Position numbers and translations under genes: made by a program. From an uncultured Clostridia bacterium (GTDB lineage Bacteria; Bacillota_A; Clostridia; Christensenellales; UBA1242), in assembly GCA_947629895.1 (NCBI GenBank), contig CANRFP010000017.1:1-20554 (forward strand): DNA of 20,554 bases. Reading direction: 5' to 3'. Numbering within the stretch: position 1 is the first letter of the stretch; each line of letters starts with the position of its first letter. The notes under the pieces were generated by a model. The model had not been told where the DNA came from. It did no database searches and saw nothing but the letters and a program-made list of their open reading frames with translations. Of the stretch, positions 19,320 to 20,554 are shown one piece after another.

Positions 19320-19824
19320 GAAATTTGCCATCTTTTTTGTGAACAATCACGTTTGCATCCTTTGAAGATGAAAGTTGTTTGACCCTTGTCATTGCTTCAT
19401 CTTTTGTTTGGAAAGATGCAATTGTTCTTCTTGCGCCATCCTTTTTAATTAACCAAGTTCTTGACTCTTTGTCATAGGAAACGCGATATACATCTCTTTT
19501 TTCTTCCTTAACAGCAGGCTTTGCAGGCACCTTTTTTTCAGCTTTCTTTGCTGCTGGCTTAGCTTCTGTCTTTTTAGCTGCTGGCTTAGCTTCTGTCTTT
19601 TTGGCCGCTTTCGTTTGTTTTGGAGCAGCTTTTGCGGCTGTTTTGGTTTGCTTTGGCGCAGCTTTTGTTGCCTTTTTTTGTGCCGGCTTTTTTACCTCTT
19701 TTTTCTCAACAGCTTTTGTTGTTGGCTCTGCATGCTCTTCAGACTTTTGAGCAGGAACTTCTTTTTCTTGCGTTTGAGCTGTGTTTACTTCTTTTTCTTT
19801 ATTTTTTTTCTTAAAAAACCACAT
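19306..19824 (-). CDS. DUF2188 protein with histone-H1-like Lys/Ala region
   Basis: 172 residues. The N-terminus (MWFFKKKNKEKE) has no signal peptide. Residues ~40-108 are almost only Lys, Ala, Pro, Glu and Thr, with repeats such as KTEAKPAAK and KAAPKQTK, like histone H1 tails. The C-terminus (112-170; VYRVSYDKESRTWLIKKDGA, FQTKDEAMTRVKQL, VIVHKKDGKFQ) is a DUF2188 domain, a small alpha/beta fold of unknown role. Basic tail and size suggest a nucleoid-associated or polyanion-binding protein. The start is ATG 19824 because GGAGGG lies 7 bases before it; the longer upstream frame is low-complexity and lacks a ribosome site. Confidence 0.8.
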   Translation of the reverse strand: MWFFKKKNKEKEVNTAQTQEKEVPAQKSEEHAEPTTKAVEKKEVKKPAQKKATKAAPKQTKTAAKAAPKQTKAAKKTEAKPAAKKTEAKPAAKKAEKKVPAKPAVKEEKRDVYRVSYDKESRTWLIKKDGARRTIASFQTKDEAMTRVKQLSSSKDANVIVHKKDGKFQKKA

Positions 19825-19937
19825 AATAAACCCTCCATAATGTGAAAATATATAAATATGATAAAACATTTTTTTCTTTTTGTAAAATATTTTTAAACAA
19901 AAAATTAAAATTTTTATTGCATATTGCAAAAATAATT

Positions 19938-19965
19938 TTGCTTTATATTTCTTTTGTGATATACT
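19938..19965 (+). promoter_or_regulatory. Promoter of the ABC transporter gene
   Basis: TTGCTT (19938-19943), 16-base spacer, TATACT (19960-19965), 21 bases before ATG 19987; AAGTGAG (about 19972-19978) is a possible ribosome site. Confidence 0.55.
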
Positions 19966-19986
19966 TAAACCAAGTGAGTTTTTGTA

Positions 19987-20554
19987 ATGAAGAAAAATAT
20001 TATTGAGATACGAGATTTAAAAAAGCATTATGGAAATGTTAAAGCGGTTGATGGAATTTCTTTTGATGTTCAAGAAGGAACGCTTTTTGCTTTTTTGGGA
20101 TTAAATGGCGCGGGGAAATCAACCACAATCAATATGTTGTGTTCCATTTTAAAGAAAGACAGTGGGAAAATTTATGTTAACGGTTTGGACTTGGACACCA
20201 ATCCAAATGAAGTGAAGTCCTTGATTGGCGTTGTGTTTCAACATTCAACACTTGACGCCGTTTTGACTGTCAAGGAAAACCTAACTGCAAGAGCGGGCTT
20301 TTATGGCTTGGTTGGCAAAGAGTGGAAAGCGCGTTTGGCAGAACTAACCGAACTTTTGGATTTGGAAGAGATATTAAAAAAACCATTTAAGAATTTGAGT
20401 GGTGGGCAAAGAAGAAGGGTTGATATTGCACGTGGGCTTATTAACCTGCCAAGAATTTTGGTGTTAGACGAGCCAACAACGGGCTTGGACCCACACACAA
20501 GAAAAAAGATTTGGGAACTTATTGATGACCTTCGCATAAAGAGAAAAATGACGG
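19987..20554 (+). CDS. ABC transporter ATP-binding protein, partial (right edge)
   Basis: The frame is open to the end of the window (about 189 codons). Walker A GLNGAGKST, Q loop VVFQHSTLD, signature LSGGQRRRVDIARGL, Walker B ILVLDEPTTGLDP and the D-loop are all present. The GLNGAGKSTTINML form and the short spacing place it with the DrrA/CcmA-like ATPases of ABC-2 type exporters, which pump drugs, lipids or polysaccharides together with a separate permease, probably encoded just beyond the edge. The substrate is unknown. Confidence 0.93.
   Translation, partial: MKKNIIEIRDLKKHYGNVKAVDGISFDVQEGTLFAFLGLNGAGKSTTINMLCSILKKDSGKIYVNGLDLDTNPNEVKSLIGVVFQHSTLDAVLTVKENLTARAGFYGLVGKEWKARLAELTELLDLEEILKKPFKNLSGGQRRRVDIARGLINLPRILVLDEPTTGLDPHTRKKIWELIDDLRIKRKMT

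Overview
The window is AT-rich DNA with Shine-Dalgarno (GGAGG-type) starts, sigma-A-type promoters (TTGACA-17-TATAAT) and U-tract terminators. That points to a low-GC Bacillota genome, probably an uncultured gut-type clostridial lineage. This is inferred from gene style; no marker gene fixes the taxon.

Host segment, 1-13151. From the left: a truncated polytopic membrane protein (minus strand); a patch of broken genes (3' remnants of L-threonine aldolase and of a PHP-domain protein, then an unrecognised membrane ORF whose start lies at the break); two divergent GNAT genes; a DUF898-like membrane protein with 18-bp coding repeats; an unknown 332-residue protein; tRNA-Arg(TCG); an orphan VirD4/TraG-type ATPase; a gene-free stretch rich in hairpins; a small hypothetical gene; a DUF4186 gene divergent from rdgB, with overlapping -35 boxes; a Nudix-like protein whose catalytic box is degenerate; and a 667-residue lipoprotein.

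Integrated element, 13152-19137. A 48-bp direct repeat of the 3' part of tRNA-Ala(TGC) bounds it, and excision would give a 5,938-bp circle. It encodes a tyrosine integrase beside the intact tRNA. A short XRE repressor faces a compact minus-strand operon: a DUF6291-like protein, a DnaC/DnaI-type helicase loader, three unknown small proteins, a divergent sigma-70-like protein and a small HTH protein. Next come a gene-free region holding a 168-bp nested palindrome and a 51-residue ribbon-helix-helix protein at the far end. Paired 12-bp-period repeats, likely integrase arm sites, lie at both ends. There is no capsid, terminase, relaxase or obvious cargo gene. The layout (integrase, repressor, replication genes, candidate origin) resembles a phage satellite or a small replicating integrative element. 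I regard it as the most likely undescribed system here.

Host segment, 19138-20554. The rest of tRNA-Ala with its promoter, a DUF2188 protein with a long histone-H1-like Lys/Ala region, and the start of an ABC transporter ATPase that runs off the right edge.
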